From NCBI GenBank assembly GCA_003695725.1, contig RFHX01000145.1, positions 1 to 8,416 on the forward strand: a stretch of 8,416 bases of DNA. The letters run 5' to 3'. Below are positions 1-6,968 of this stretch, piece after piece (positions within the stretch are counted from its first letter, which is position 1; every line of letters starts with the position of its first letter). The notes below the pieces were generated by a model. The model was not told the origin of the DNA. It saw nothing but the letters and a program-made list of their open reading frames with translations, and searched no databases. The translations under genes were made by a program, and so were the position numbers. The stretch comes from J061 sp003695725 [NCBI: Candidatus Schekmanbacteria bacterium]. Lineage in GTDB: Bacteria; Schekmanbacteria; GWA2-38-11.

Positions 1-43
1 GGATATGACGGTTCAGATTATGAGATATTCTTCTATGATGGAA
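1..43 (+). repeat. 43-bp exact repeat, copy 1 (in first PEP-CTERM gene)
   Basis: Bases 1-43 are identical to 1324-1366. Both copies are in the same reading frame and encode GYDGSDYEIFFYDG. The match may extend upstream of the window edge, since base 1 is already inside it. Neighbouring repeats in the same genes match far less well at the nucleotide level. Confidence 0.9.
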
Positions 44-858
44 GCTCAATACAGCAAATTACAAATAATTCAAGAGGTGATGAAAATGTAAAAATAGATA
101 ACAATGATAATATTGTATGGTTAATCAGAGATGGCACAGATTCTGAAGTTATGCTTTACAACGGAGGAACAACTACACAAATTACGAATAATACTACCGA
201 TGATGAATTTGCTGAGTTGAATAATGGCAAAATTGTTTGGCGAGGTTATAACTCTGTTAGCGGCAATACTGATATCTATCTCTATGATAGTGGAGTGATT
301 GATCAAATTACAAGCAACTCTTACAATGACGATTATCCTCAAATAAATTCGAATGGCCAAATTGTTTGGGTAGCAAATGATGCACCTTCAAGCTATCAGA
401 TATATTTTTACGATGGAATGACTATTCAAAATATTTCGAACAATTCATTGAATAACTCTTCTCCTCAAATAAACGATTCAGGAGAAATTGTTTGGTCAGC
501 TAATGATGAGATTTTTTACTATGATGGGAGTGCTACATTACAGCTTACAAATAACACATTTATAGATAGTACGCCTTTGATAGATTCACAAGGAAATATT
601 GTTTGGGGTGGATTCGATGGTAATGATTGGGAGATTTACTACTTTGATGGCATATCAATTGAGCAGCTTACTGATAATATCTATGACGATTTGAATTATT
701 CGATTTCTCCTTCAGGAAATATTGTTTGGCAGTCATTTGATGGCAACGATGATGAGATTTTTCTTGCCCTGAAGAATGCGCCTGTCCCTGAACCATCGAC
801 ATTATTTCTTCTTGGCGCAGGATTTGTCCTTTTTACATTTTGTGGAAGGAAAAAATAA
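1..858 (+). CDS. PEP-CTERM anchored IVW-repeat (beta-propeller-like) protein, 5' end missing
   Basis: The frame is open from the first base of the window, so the start and any signal peptide lie outside; 285 residues are visible. The protein is built from six complete repeats of about 40-47 residues, plus a partial one at the window edge. Each repeat has a core like N-G-x-IVW, then often DG(N/S)DxEIxxYDG, then QLT(D/N)N and a short acidic turn. This resembles TolB/WD-type beta-propeller blades, which is inference from the repeat pattern. The C-terminus (visible residues 262-285) is a PEP-CTERM signal: VPEPST, a hydrophobic segment LFLLGAGFVLFTF, then the basic end GRKK. In known systems an exosortase recognises this signal at the inner membrane and the protein is exported to the surface or extracellular matrix. 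The gene lies 39 bp upstream of a paralogue on the same strand and is probably cotranscribed with it. Its substrate or function is unknown. Confidence 0.9.
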   Translation, partial: GYDGSDYEIFFYDGSSIQQITNNSRGDENVKIDNNDNIVWLIRDGTDSEVMLYNGGTTTQITNNTTDDEFAELNNGKIVWRGYNSVSGNTDIYLYDSGVIDQITSNSYNDDYPQINSNGQIVWVANDAPSSYQIYFYDGMTIQNISNNSLNNSSPQINDSGEIVWSANDEIFYYDGSATLQLTNNTFIDSTPLIDSQGNIVWGGFDGNDWEIYYFDGISIEQLTDNIYDDLNYSISPSGNIVWQSFDGNDDEIFLALKNAPVPEPSTLFLLGAGFVLFTFCGRKK

Positions 859-897
859 CATAGCATATTAGCTCATTAGAAATTGAGGAGAAAAAAG

Positions 898-2109
898 ATG
901 AAGAAAAAGGTTATGTGGACCATAATATTGCCATTTCTACTCATTTTGATATTTGGATCTTATTCATATGCAGTGCAATTTTCAACAAAAGTATTGGATC
1001 AGGTTTATGCCGCTGATTTTCTCAAAATCAATGAAACTGGAATGGCGGTATGGGAAAGTGAGGATGACCGCGAAGATATTTTCCTTTATGATAACAGCAG
1101 GGACCAGATAATAAAACTTAAAGCAGGATTCAATACAAGTGACAAAGCCCCCGATATAAATAAATTTGGAGATGTAGTTTGGGCTGACACTGATCCTGTA
1201 TCAGATGGAGGAGGAATTTATTTTTATAATTACAGCGACGGCACAATCTCATCAATTGGAGGTTCAGGTTTCTATGACGCTTGGTATCCACAAATAAATT
1301 CTCAAAGGAATATAGTGTGGCAGGGATATGACGGTTCAGATTATGAGATATTCTTCTATGATGGAATGAATATCATACAGCTTACAAATAACAGCTATGA
1401 CGATCTATATCCTCAAATAAATGATCAAAATTCTATTTTGTGGCAAGGTTCAGACGGAACTGATTTTGAAATTTTTCTATATAAAGATTCTTTTACAACA
1501 CAACTTACAGATAACAGTTTTGATGATACATCGGCAGTAATGAACGAAAATGGTGCTGCTGCGTGGATGGGTTTTGATGGAAATGACAATGAAATCTTTT
1601 ACTATGACGGTTTAAATGTAACTCAATTGACTGATAATTTATTGGTTGATGAGTCACCTGTCATTAATAATCAGGGGAGTGTAGTTTGGTTTGAGGGAGG
1701 TGATTCAATCACAACTTTTGATGATTTGGAAGTTTGTCTTTATGATGGATTAACCATAAATCAGATAACAGATGACAATGATTATGATGATTTTTCCCCT
1801 TACATAAATGATAACGGAGAAATAGTATGGACTTCTCAGCAGAGGAATTTTCCATATTATTCTGATATTTATTATTCTGATGGAACGATGATTCAGCAGA
1901 TTTCAACCATTTATAACAATAATTCATTTCCAGCCATAAGCAATTCGGGCAATGTCGTATGGTTTTCCACTGACCAATACGGTAATCAATATGTAAATTA
2001 TGCTGAAAAGATTTCAGAGCCTGTTCCTGAGCCTTCTTCTTTATTTCTTATGGGGGGAGGTTTTTTACTCATTATTTCTTTACGGCTGAATAGAAAAAGG
2101 AAATATTGA
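898..2109 (+). CDS. PEP-CTERM anchored IVW-repeat (beta-propeller-like) protein, complete
   Basis: This is a 403-residue paralogue of the gene just upstream. The ATG at 898 is preferred because GAGGAG lies at 885-890 with 7-nt spacing. A TTG at 883 in the same frame would overlap that ribosome-binding site. An N-terminal signal peptide is clear: MKKK, a hydrophobic stretch to about residue 18, and probable cleavage after SYSYA. Eight repeats follow with VVW/IVW/ILW cores and YDG-x-x-x-x-QLT(D/N)N segments, a number compatible with a beta-propeller. The C-terminus carries PEP at residues 377-379, a hydrophobic segment (about 382-395) and a basic tail (RLNRKRKY). It is therefore expected to be exported by Sec and processed by an exosortase/archaeosortase-type enzyme, which is not encoded here. 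Asp and Asn are very abundant in the repeat turns, which could suit calcium binding or solvent exposure (inference). Its specific role is unknown; a surface or matrix protein is the safest description. Confidence 0.92.
   Translation: MKKKVMWTIILPFLLILIFGSYSYAVQFSTKVLDQVYAADFLKINETGMAVWESEDDREDIFLYDNSRDQIIKLKAGFNTSDKAPDINKFGDVVWADTDPVSDGGGIYFYNYSDGTISSIGGSGFYDAWYPQINSQRNIVWQGYDGSDYEIFFYDGMNIIQLTNNSYDDLYPQINDQNSILWQGSDGTDFEIFLYKDSFTTQLTDNSFDDTSAVMNENGAAAWMGFDGNDNEIFYYDGLNVTQLTDNLLVDESPVINNQGSVVWFEGGDSITTFDDLEVCLYDGLTINQITDDNDYDDFSPYINDNGEIVWTSQQRNFPYYSDIYYSDGTMIQQISTIYNNNSFPAISNSGNVVWFSTDQYGNQYVNYAEKISEPVPEPSSLFLMGGGFLLIISLRLNRKRKY
1324..1366 (+). repeat. 43-bp exact repeat, copy 2 (in second PEP-CTERM gene)
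   Basis: This is identical to bases 1-43 and lies in the third blade-like repeat of the second paralogue (residues 143-156). A shorter 16-bp match also links the genes: CAGCTTACAAATAACA at 541-556 and 1378-1393. This suggests fairly recent duplication or gene conversion. Confidence 0.9.
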
Positions 2110-2128
2110 CAGGAAATTGAATAGATTT

Positions 2129-2842
2129 TTATTTGGAAAGATTGCCATAGTTACGGTATTTTTCCGCAACTATTGGTAGGTTGGAGATTATTGCTTTGAG
2201 TGCTTCATAGGGAAAGCTTAGAGTGATTTCCTCATCTGATATGCCGGTATATTTCCTCCAAGCAACATCGCTATATGAAAAAGCGGGTTTGCCCGTAACA
2301 TAGGGATATTGAATATTAAAGGTGCATCCTCCATTTCCTCCGAATCCTTTTATGAGATTGCCTGTCGTATAAACATATGTGCGTGAAAGAATATCTGCTT
2401 TTTTTGGAGTACAGAAAATCAACAAAATGTCAGGGCTTGAAATTTCAGGAAAAAGTCCGAGCTGAATAGCTGCATTCTTCTTTGCCGGATAGGGTATTTC
2501 CTTTTCCACTTCATCATAATAAGACATTGCAGTTTCAATGTCCTTATATGAGCCTTCCATATCCATATGTAGTTTAATCATCTCCTTCTTTTCTTCTCTT
2601 GTCATCGATTCGGCTACACCTGCCGCAACTACACCTCCTGTGCAGAAACATTGGTCTTTTATGGTATAGAAGGTTTCTTCTCGCTCTAAAATCTCCTTAA
2701 TCTGTGTGCAAAGTCCGGGAAATGCTCTCTCTTCATATTTTTTGATGCCTTCCGGTTCTTTTTTTGAAAACTTGAGAGCAACAATCCTTTTTGCAAGAGA
2801 AAGTTCATCTTTCAATATCTTCCATATCTCGTTATCTTTCAA
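2129..2842 (-). CDS. DUF169 family protein
   Basis: The product has 237 residues. The start is TTG (complement of 2840-2842), strongly supported by AAAAGGAG on the minus strand 7 nt upstream; the next in-frame ATG codons are far inside. Features I associate with DUF169 (COG2043) are an early VALKF segment (residues 21-25), a Cys in the FPGLC segment (Cys45), a CxC followed by TGG (Cys65, Cys67), then SPDILLIFCTP (136-146). The second half carries GGNGGCTF (168-175, with Cys173), the TGKPAFSYSD segment (183-192) and RKYTGISDEEI (196-206). The conserved cysteines suggest metal or Fe-S binding, but the family has no established reaction that I know of. No signal peptide or membrane segment is visible, so it is probably cytoplasmic. 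It converges on the PEP-CTERM gene with only 19 bp between stop codons, and it diverges from the bilin-reductase-like gene, with which it may share regulation. Confidence 0.82.
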   Translation of the reverse strand: MKDNEIWKILKDELSLAKRIVALKFSKKEPEGIKKYEERAFPGLCTQIKEILEREETFYTIKDQCFCTGGVVAAGVAESMTREEKKEMIKLHMDMEGSYKDIETAMSYYDEVEKEIPYPAKKNAAIQLGLFPEISSPDILLIFCTPKKADILSRTYVYTTGNLIKGFGGNGGCTFNIQYPYVTGKPAFSYSDVAWRKYTGISDEEITLSFPYEALKAIISNLPIVAEKYRNYGNLSK

Positions 2843-2858
2843 AGCAATTCTCCTTTTA

Positions 2859-2950
2859 AATTATTGTGCAGTGAGATTGAAGGCAAATTATGGAATTTTT
2901 TTTACAGATTTGATATTCATTGTCCAGAAATTAATGAATTCACAATAAAT
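2859..2950. repeat. Inverted repeat spanning the divergent DUF169 / FDBR-like intergenic region
   Basis: AATTATTGTG (2859-2868) and CACAATAAAT (2941-2950) form an inverted repeat matching at 9 of 10 positions, with 72 bp between the arms. One arm lies just outside the DUF169 ribosome-binding site and the other just before the start region of the rightward gene, so the arrangement is nearly symmetrical about the shared intergenic region. It could be a pair of operator half-sites for one regulator. In such AT-rich DNA chance is a real alternative. I see no convincing -35/-10 pair for either gene. Confidence 0.35.
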
Positions 2951-2961
2951 GGGGTTGAATT

Positions 2962-3666
2962 TTGGAAGATTTGAAGAAATCCTTCATAAAGGAAGCGGAG
3001 AAGTCCTTTGCAGAAATCTGCAAGAAAGCAGTTGATATAGGAAAATCCTTTGAAGAGATAAAAAATGGAAAAGGCGAAATATCTTTGAAGGTCTATAAAG
3101 GTGATAAAGTTGAAAAGGTGATTTTTTCTTCAATAAAAATTTTCGAGCTCGCTGTAGTAGAAGAATCTTTTATGGTTTGGCCAACTGATGAATACAATTT
3201 TCCTGTCTTATGGTGCAATCTGACAAGTATGTCCGGAATGAATATAGCAATTTGCGATTATATGCCGTTGGCTGATTTGACAATTTGGAGCGACTATATT
3301 TCAAAATATTTTGAGGGATTTCAAAGAATTAAAAGAGAAGTTATGAAAGAGCTAAAAAATGGGATTGAAGAAGAACTTAATGAAATTTCATCAATAGTAA
3401 TTTGCGCGCTGTCGCCATATAGAATCATCTTGAATCTGAAGGATGAAGGTGTCGATAGATTTATTTTTCAGCTAAAAAAATTCTATTCTGATTACCTGTC
3501 ACTTATAAACTCTTCAAAGAATATCGATGGCGATGATAAGGATTTCAGCATAAGAAAAAAAGAAGCACTCAAAAAATTAATGAAACAAAATGACCCCGGT
3601 TATCCAATTATGGCAAATGCATTTGGAAATGAGCTTACTGATAAGGTTTTCGATATAATCTTTTAG
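2962..3666 (+). CDS. Distant ferredoxin-dependent bilin reductase (PcyA/HY2 superfamily)-like protein
   Basis: The product has 234 residues, close to the usual 230-260 of bacterial FDBRs. Those enzymes reduce biliverdin IXalpha to phytobilins using reduced ferredoxin. From memory of the Synechocystis PcyA sequence, three blocks align without forcing. First, residues 74-88 (P-x-x-x-Y-x-x-P-V-L-W-C-N-L-T) align with PcyA 93-107 (P-x-x-x-Y-x-x-P-L-F-G-C-D-I-V), followed by AICDYMP against AIADLSP. Second, SPYRIIL (151-157) aligns with SEYCLFI. Third, ND at 210-211 and AFG at 220-222 align with PcyA ND 219-220 and AFG 229-231 at the same spacing, and both end in a short helix closing on F. Key positions: PcyA Glu76 is kept (Glu62) and Asp220 is kept (Asp211), but Asp105 is Asn86, His88 is Ser69 and His74 is Ile60. 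The start is TTG with a weak GGGG 7 nt upstream; an in-frame stop at 2956 excludes a longer protein, and TTG at 2971 is the alternative. No heme oxygenase gene is in the window. Function is inferred only at superfamily level; a red chlorophyll catabolite reductase-like or unknown activity is possible. Confidence 0.7.
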   Translation: MEDLKKSFIKEAEKSFAEICKKAVDIGKSFEEIKNGKGEISLKVYKGDKVEKVIFSSIKIFELAVVEESFMVWPTDEYNFPVLWCNLTSMSGMNIAICDYMPLADLTIWSDYISKYFEGFQRIKREVMKELKNGIEEELNEISSIVICALSPYRIILNLKDEGVDRFIFQLKKFYSDYLSLINSSKNIDGDDKDFSIRKKEALKKLMKQNDPGYPIMANAFGNELTDKVFDIIF

Positions 3667-3729
3667 AATTATTAGCCCTCACTAACTATGAGATGTATGC
3701 CATAATTCTCTGGATTTGAAAAAGTTTTT

Positions 3730-5454
3730 TTAATATACTCTTTTCTTAGGTTGAAATTTAGTGATGCTCACTTCCTTGTAATCAAAACGGATATTTTCGC
3801 CATCCTTGTAGGCAAGAGTATGCTTTAACCAGTTAGCATCGTCTCTTTCAGGATAATCTTCCCTGAAATGAGCTCCTCTGCTTTCAGTCCTGTTTAGCGC
3901 ACCTGCTGCTATCACTTGAGAATAATCCAACATATTACCAAGCTCGATGGCTTCGATAAGTTCTGTATTGTATTTTTCGCTTTTGTCAGTAATAGAGATC
4001 TGTTGGTATCTTTCCTTCAAAGTCTTAAGATGTTCATTGAGCTCCTTTAAGCCCTTTTCTTCTCTAAATACTGAGCATTTATCCATCATCTCTTCCTGCA
4101 AACTGGCTCTTATTTCGTGAACCTTTTCTTCCCCATTGCTGTTTTTTATCTTTTCGATTTTTTCCCGCGCGCCTGCATCTGCATCCTTTGGAAGGGGTTC
4201 AAAATCTGCATTTGGCAGAAAATCGAGAATGGCTTTTCCTGCCCGCCTTCCAAAGACTATTGTATCGAGAAGTGAATTTGTCCCTAAACGATTTGCCCCG
4301 TGGACTGATACACAGGCACATTCACCGGCGGCAAAGAATCCGGGTATGGTCGTCTTATCTTTACCTAAAAGTATTTTTCCGTCAACATCTGTTGGTATTC
4401 CGCCCATTTGATAGTGGGTAGTTGGTTTTACAGGAATTGGCTGTTCGGCAGGGTCTATTCCTAAGTATGTCCTTGATAATTCACTTATTTCTGACAATTT
4501 TCTTTCGATTTCAGCTTTACCAAGATGTCTGATGTCCAGATGCACATAATCTTGTCCATTTATACCACGTCCTTCTCTTATTTCAGTATATATAGACCTT
4601 GAAACAACATCGCGAGAAGCAAGCTCTTTTACAGTAGGGGCATATTTCTCCATAAATCTTTCCCCTTTATCGTTGTAGAGAATGCCGCCTTCTCCTCTTA
4701 CTGCTTCGCTTATCAAGATTCCAAGTTTATGAATCCCTGTTGGATGAAACTGCACAAATTCAAGGTCTTGAAGAGGTATCCCATGGTTATAGGCAATAGT
4801 AAGCCCATCGCCGGTGCAGGAATAAGCATTTGTGGTGGTTTTGAATGCTTTCCCATATCCCCCTGTAGCAAACAGCACGGCTTTTGCATGAAATGTTATT
4901 ATTTCTCCGCTTCTCATATCCATTGCTACTATTCCGCAACAGATTCCGTTTTTGATTATGAGGTCGAGCATAAAAAATTCAGAATAAAATTTAACTCTGT
5001 GTTTTATACATTGTTCATATAGGGTGTGTAGCATAACATGACCTGTGCGGTCAGCTGCATAACATGCTCTTTTAACTGGTGCTTCTCCGTAGTTTTTTGT
5101 ATGTCCTCCCATAGGCCTTTGGGCAAGCTTTCCATCTTTTGTCCTGCTGAAAGGGACTCCCATATGTTCAAGCTCATACATTGCCCGCGGCGCATCATTG
5201 GTCATTATTTCGATGGCATCTTGGTCTCCAAGATAGTCGCTTCCTTTTGTTGTATCAAAGGCATGCCATTCAGGATAATCTTCTTCTTCATTTGCAAGGG
5301 CTGCGCCAATTCCTCCTTGTGCCGCAGATGAGTGGGAACGCGTTGGGAAAACTTTTGTAACAACGGCAACATCAGTTTTGCCGGCAAGCTCAACTGCCGC
5401 TCTTGAACCAGCCAACCCTGCACCTACAATAATAACATCGTGTTGAATTATCAT
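3730..5454 (-). CDS. sdhA: Succinate dehydrogenase / fumarate reductase flavoprotein subunit
   Basis: This 574-residue protein is full length for the family and catalyses succinate-fumarate interconversion on the cytoplasmic face of the membrane complex. The N-terminus has the dinucleotide-binding GAGLAG (residues 11-16). SHSSAAQGG (40-48) carries His41, the expected site of covalent FAD attachment. Active-site signatures follow in order: QFHPTGI, SEAVRGEGG, the arginine of RDVVSRS, THYQMGG, and HGANRLGTNSLLD. The C-terminal helical domain ends with ESRGAHFREDYPERDD and a short TKFQPKKRVY tail, typical of SdhA rather than of L-aspartate oxidase (NadB), the main alternative. The ATG start is supported by AAAGGAG on the minus strand with 6-nt spacing. 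It usually works with an Fe-S subunit (SdhB) and membrane anchors, but none is adjacent: downstream is the convergent bilin-reductase-like gene and upstream a 308-bp region with a divergent operon. It is therefore a monocistronic, orphan sdhA, and partners must be elsewhere. Confidence 0.95.
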   Translation of the reverse strand: MIIQHDVIIVGAGLAGSRAAVELAGKTDVAVVTKVFPTRSHSSAAQGGIGAALANEEEDYPEWHAFDTTKGSDYLGDQDAIEIMTNDAPRAMYELEHMGVPFSRTKDGKLAQRPMGGHTKNYGEAPVKRACYAADRTGHVMLHTLYEQCIKHRVKFYSEFFMLDLIIKNGICCGIVAMDMRSGEIITFHAKAVLFATGGYGKAFKTTTNAYSCTGDGLTIAYNHGIPLQDLEFVQFHPTGIHKLGILISEAVRGEGGILYNDKGERFMEKYAPTVKELASRDVVSRSIYTEIREGRGINGQDYVHLDIRHLGKAEIERKLSEISELSRTYLGIDPAEQPIPVKPTTHYQMGGIPTDVDGKILLGKDKTTIPGFFAAGECACVSVHGANRLGTNSLLDTIVFGRRAGKAILDFLPNADFEPLPKDADAGAREKIEKIKNSNGEEKVHEIRASLQEEMMDKCSVFREEKGLKELNEHLKTLKERYQQISITDKSEKYNTELIEAIELGNMLDYSQVIAAGALNRTESRGAHFREDYPERDDANWLKHTLAYKDGENIRFDYKEVSITKFQPKKRVY

Positions 5455-5469
5455 GTTGAACTCCTTTCT

Positions 5470-5561
5470 AAGTATCTAATTTTTATATTTTTTTTAATTT
5501 TTTCATCTTTGTAAAAGTTGCTATCTTATATACCTGTGAATTATTTATTTCAAGTATCTAA
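5470..5561. repeat. 10-bp direct repeat AAGTATCTAA, two copies 82 bp apart
   Basis: AAGTATCTAA occurs at 5470-5479 and 5552-5561, each followed by a T-rich stretch. The distal copy overlaps the candidate sdhA -35 by two bases. The proximal copy lies next to the ribosome-binding site, in the leader. It could be a regulator site pair or an accident of composition. Confidence 0.35.
5525..5553 (-). promoter_or_regulatory. Candidate sigma70-type promoter of sdhA
   Basis: On the minus strand TTGAAA (5553-5548) is followed after exactly 17 bp by TATAAG (5530-5525). This gives 5 of 6 matches to the -35 consensus and 5 of 6 to the -10 consensus. Transcription would begin near 5518, leaving a leader of roughly 64 nt before the sdhA start. 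AT-rich DNA produces such matches by chance, so this is a prediction. Confidence 0.45.
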
Positions 5562-5671
5562 ATGTATTTTTCTCAGTAGTTGATTTTTAAAGATTTTTGA
5601 AGAAAGATAAAAATCCAATATGACCCCTTGAATAATATTTCAATTTAAAATAAAAGGACTTCAAAAAAAAA

Positions 5672-5699
5672 TTGACTTTTCTTAAAATAATTCAATAAA
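5672..5699 (+). promoter_or_regulatory. Weak candidate promoter of the radical SAM-apt-lipoprotein operon
   Basis: TTGACT (5672-5677) is followed after 16 bp by AATAAA (5694-5699). The -35 is good (5 of 6) and the -10 is mediocre (4 of 6). A 9-A tract directly upstream (5663-5671) could act as an UP-like element. The leader would be about 55 nt. Confidence 0.3.
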
Positions 5700-5762
5700 C
5701 TTAATCACTTTGAAGTAAGATAACATTGCAAAATTACAACATTTTAAAGGAAGGATTTAGTA

Positions 5763-6968
5763 ATGGAGCATTATGATTTGTTAGGACTTGAATTAGGATT
5801 AAACGATTCAGGCCTTGTGGAAGGAAAGGTTACAGGATTTCTTGCAAACGAATTGTCAGGTTTTTTTGACCTTTATTTGATGAAATTGAATACAAATAAA
5901 GTTCTTGCTGTGAAAAGAGGCGGGAATGTTTATACCTGTTTTTTGCCTCCTCTACCAAGCAAAGCAGGGGTAAAGGATTTAACGAGAAAGCTTTTGAGAA
6001 AATTTTTGAATTTTCGCATTCCCTCCACATGCACATTAAGTACGACTTATGCCTGTCAGGCAAAGTGTGTACATTGCAGTGCTGACAAGAATATGAAAAA
6101 GAGAGGCAGAGAGTTGACGACTGAAGAATTTAAAAATGTCCTTGATCAGGCCATTGAGCTCGGTGTTGTGAATATTACCTTGACAGGAGGTGAGCCCCTT
6201 TTAAGAAAAGACATATTTGAATTGATTAAACATGTAAATCCAGATGACGCAAACTGTATGATGTTTTCGAATGGAGAATATTTAACTGAAGAAAACTGCG
6301 CTAAACTTGCCGAAGCCGGACTTTTTTCTGTTATGGTAAGCATAGATAGCCCTGACCCTGAAATTCACGACAAATACCGGGGAGTCAAAGGGCTTTTCGA
6401 TAAAGCCATAAAGGGAATTGAAAGAGCAAAGAAAGCCGGCATCTTGGTTGGTATTTCGACATATGCAACAAGAGAAGATTACAAGGATGGAAGTCTTGAA
6501 AGAATTTTAGAGCTTGGAAAGGAAATAGGAGTTCATGAAGTAGTTGTTTTTGACCCCGTGCCAACAGGCAAATTGATAGATAATATGGATATGATATTGA
6601 GTATGGAAGAAAAGGAAGAGATAGCAAAACTGACAAATGAATATCGTATGCGTCCCGATTATCCGGGTGTAATAACACAGTCTTGGATAAATGGACCAAA
6701 GGGCTCCGGCTGTTTTGCCGGGAATGAACAGTTCTATATGACTGCATATGGAGATATTTGTCCCTGTGATTTTACACCATTGAGCTTTGGAAATATTAAG
6801 GATGAAAGCCTTGCAACAATATGGAATAGAATTCTTGACCATCCAGCTTATCGGGAAAAATGCAATCATTGCCGTATGCAGGATAAGGAATTCCGCGCAA
6901 AATATATCGATACTATTCCTGAAAATGTGCCTTTCCCTTATGAGATATTTAAAGAAAATCAGGTTTGA
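5763..6968 (+). CDS. Radical SAM protein with SPASM/twitch-like C-terminal domain, function unknown
   Basis: The product has 401 residues. The ATG start is preceded by AAGGAAGGA, 7 nt away. The radical SAM core begins with CxxxCxxC at Cys98, Cys102 and Cys105, which binds the 4Fe-4S cluster that cleaves S-adenosylmethionine. TGGEP at 141-145 contacts SAM. The C-terminus has a second cysteine set: GC-x-AG with Cys317, GDICPC with Cys333 and Cys335, FGNI plus a SLATIW helix, then CNHC with Cys367 and Cys370. This is the layout of an auxiliary Fe-S domain of SPASM/twitch type. Only five cysteines are visible, fewer than the seven of a full SPASM domain, so one auxiliary cluster is likely. Residues 1-90 form an N-terminal extension I cannot assign. 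Relatives act in peptide and cofactor maturation (PqqE, anaerobic sulfatase maturase, heme enzymes such as NirJ/AhbC), but no peptide substrate is evident here. It is the first gene of a likely operon with apt, 21 bp away. Confidence 0.88.
   Translation: MEHYDLLGLELGLNDSGLVEGKVTGFLANELSGFFDLYLMKLNTNKVLAVKRGGNVYTCFLPPLPSKAGVKDLTRKLLRKFLNFRIPSTCTLSTTYACQAKCVHCSADKNMKKRGRELTTEEFKNVLDQAIELGVVNITLTGGEPLLRKDIFELIKHVNPDDANCMMFSNGEYLTEENCAKLAEAGLFSVMVSIDSPDPEIHDKYRGVKGLFDKAIKGIERAKKAGILVGISTYATREDYKDGSLERILELGKEIGVHEVVVFDPVPTGKLIDNMDMILSMEEKEEIAKLTNEYRMRPDYPGVITQSWINGPKGSGCFAGNEQFYMTAYGDICPCDFTPLSFGNIKDESLATIWNRILDHPAYREKCNHCRMQDKEFRAKYIDTIPENVPFPYEIFKENQV

Larger units (their letters stand above)
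5455..5762. other. 308-bp AT-rich divergent intergenic region between sdhA and the radical SAM operon
   Basis: There is no open reading frame of note. The region is very AT-rich, with a 9-A tract at 5663-5671 and T-rich runs near 5485-5505. It contains the ribosome-binding sites of both flanking genes at its ends, a good candidate promoter for sdhA, a weaker one for the radical SAM gene, and a 10-bp direct repeat. I saw no tRNA or convincing structured RNA, though a small RNA cannot be excluded by eye. Confidence 0.7.

Noticed and set aside
883-897. TTG start at 883 extending the second PEP-CTERM protein by five residues
   Set aside because: The TTG overlaps the GAGGAG ribosome-binding site of the ATG at 898, and no upstream site supports it.
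2710-2948. Plus-strand 80-codon frame entering the DUF169/FDBR intergenic region
   Set aside because: Most of it is antisense to the DUF169 gene, and it has no recognisable protein features.
3665-3709. Inverted repeat AGAATTAT / ATAATTCT between the FDBR-like gene and sdhA as a bidirectional terminator
   Set aside because: The arms are A/T-rich and separated by a 29-nt loop, and no T-run follows directly. It is too weak to call.
4136-5331. Several open frames of 64-97 codons overlapping sdhA on both strands
   Set aside because: They lie inside a clear, complete sdhA and show no ribosome-binding site or domain support.
3730-5454. L-aspartate oxidase (NadB) as identity of the flavoprotein
   Set aside because: The length, the HGANRLGTNSLLD region and the C-terminal REDYPERDD plus FQPKKRVY tail fit SdhA/FrdA better.
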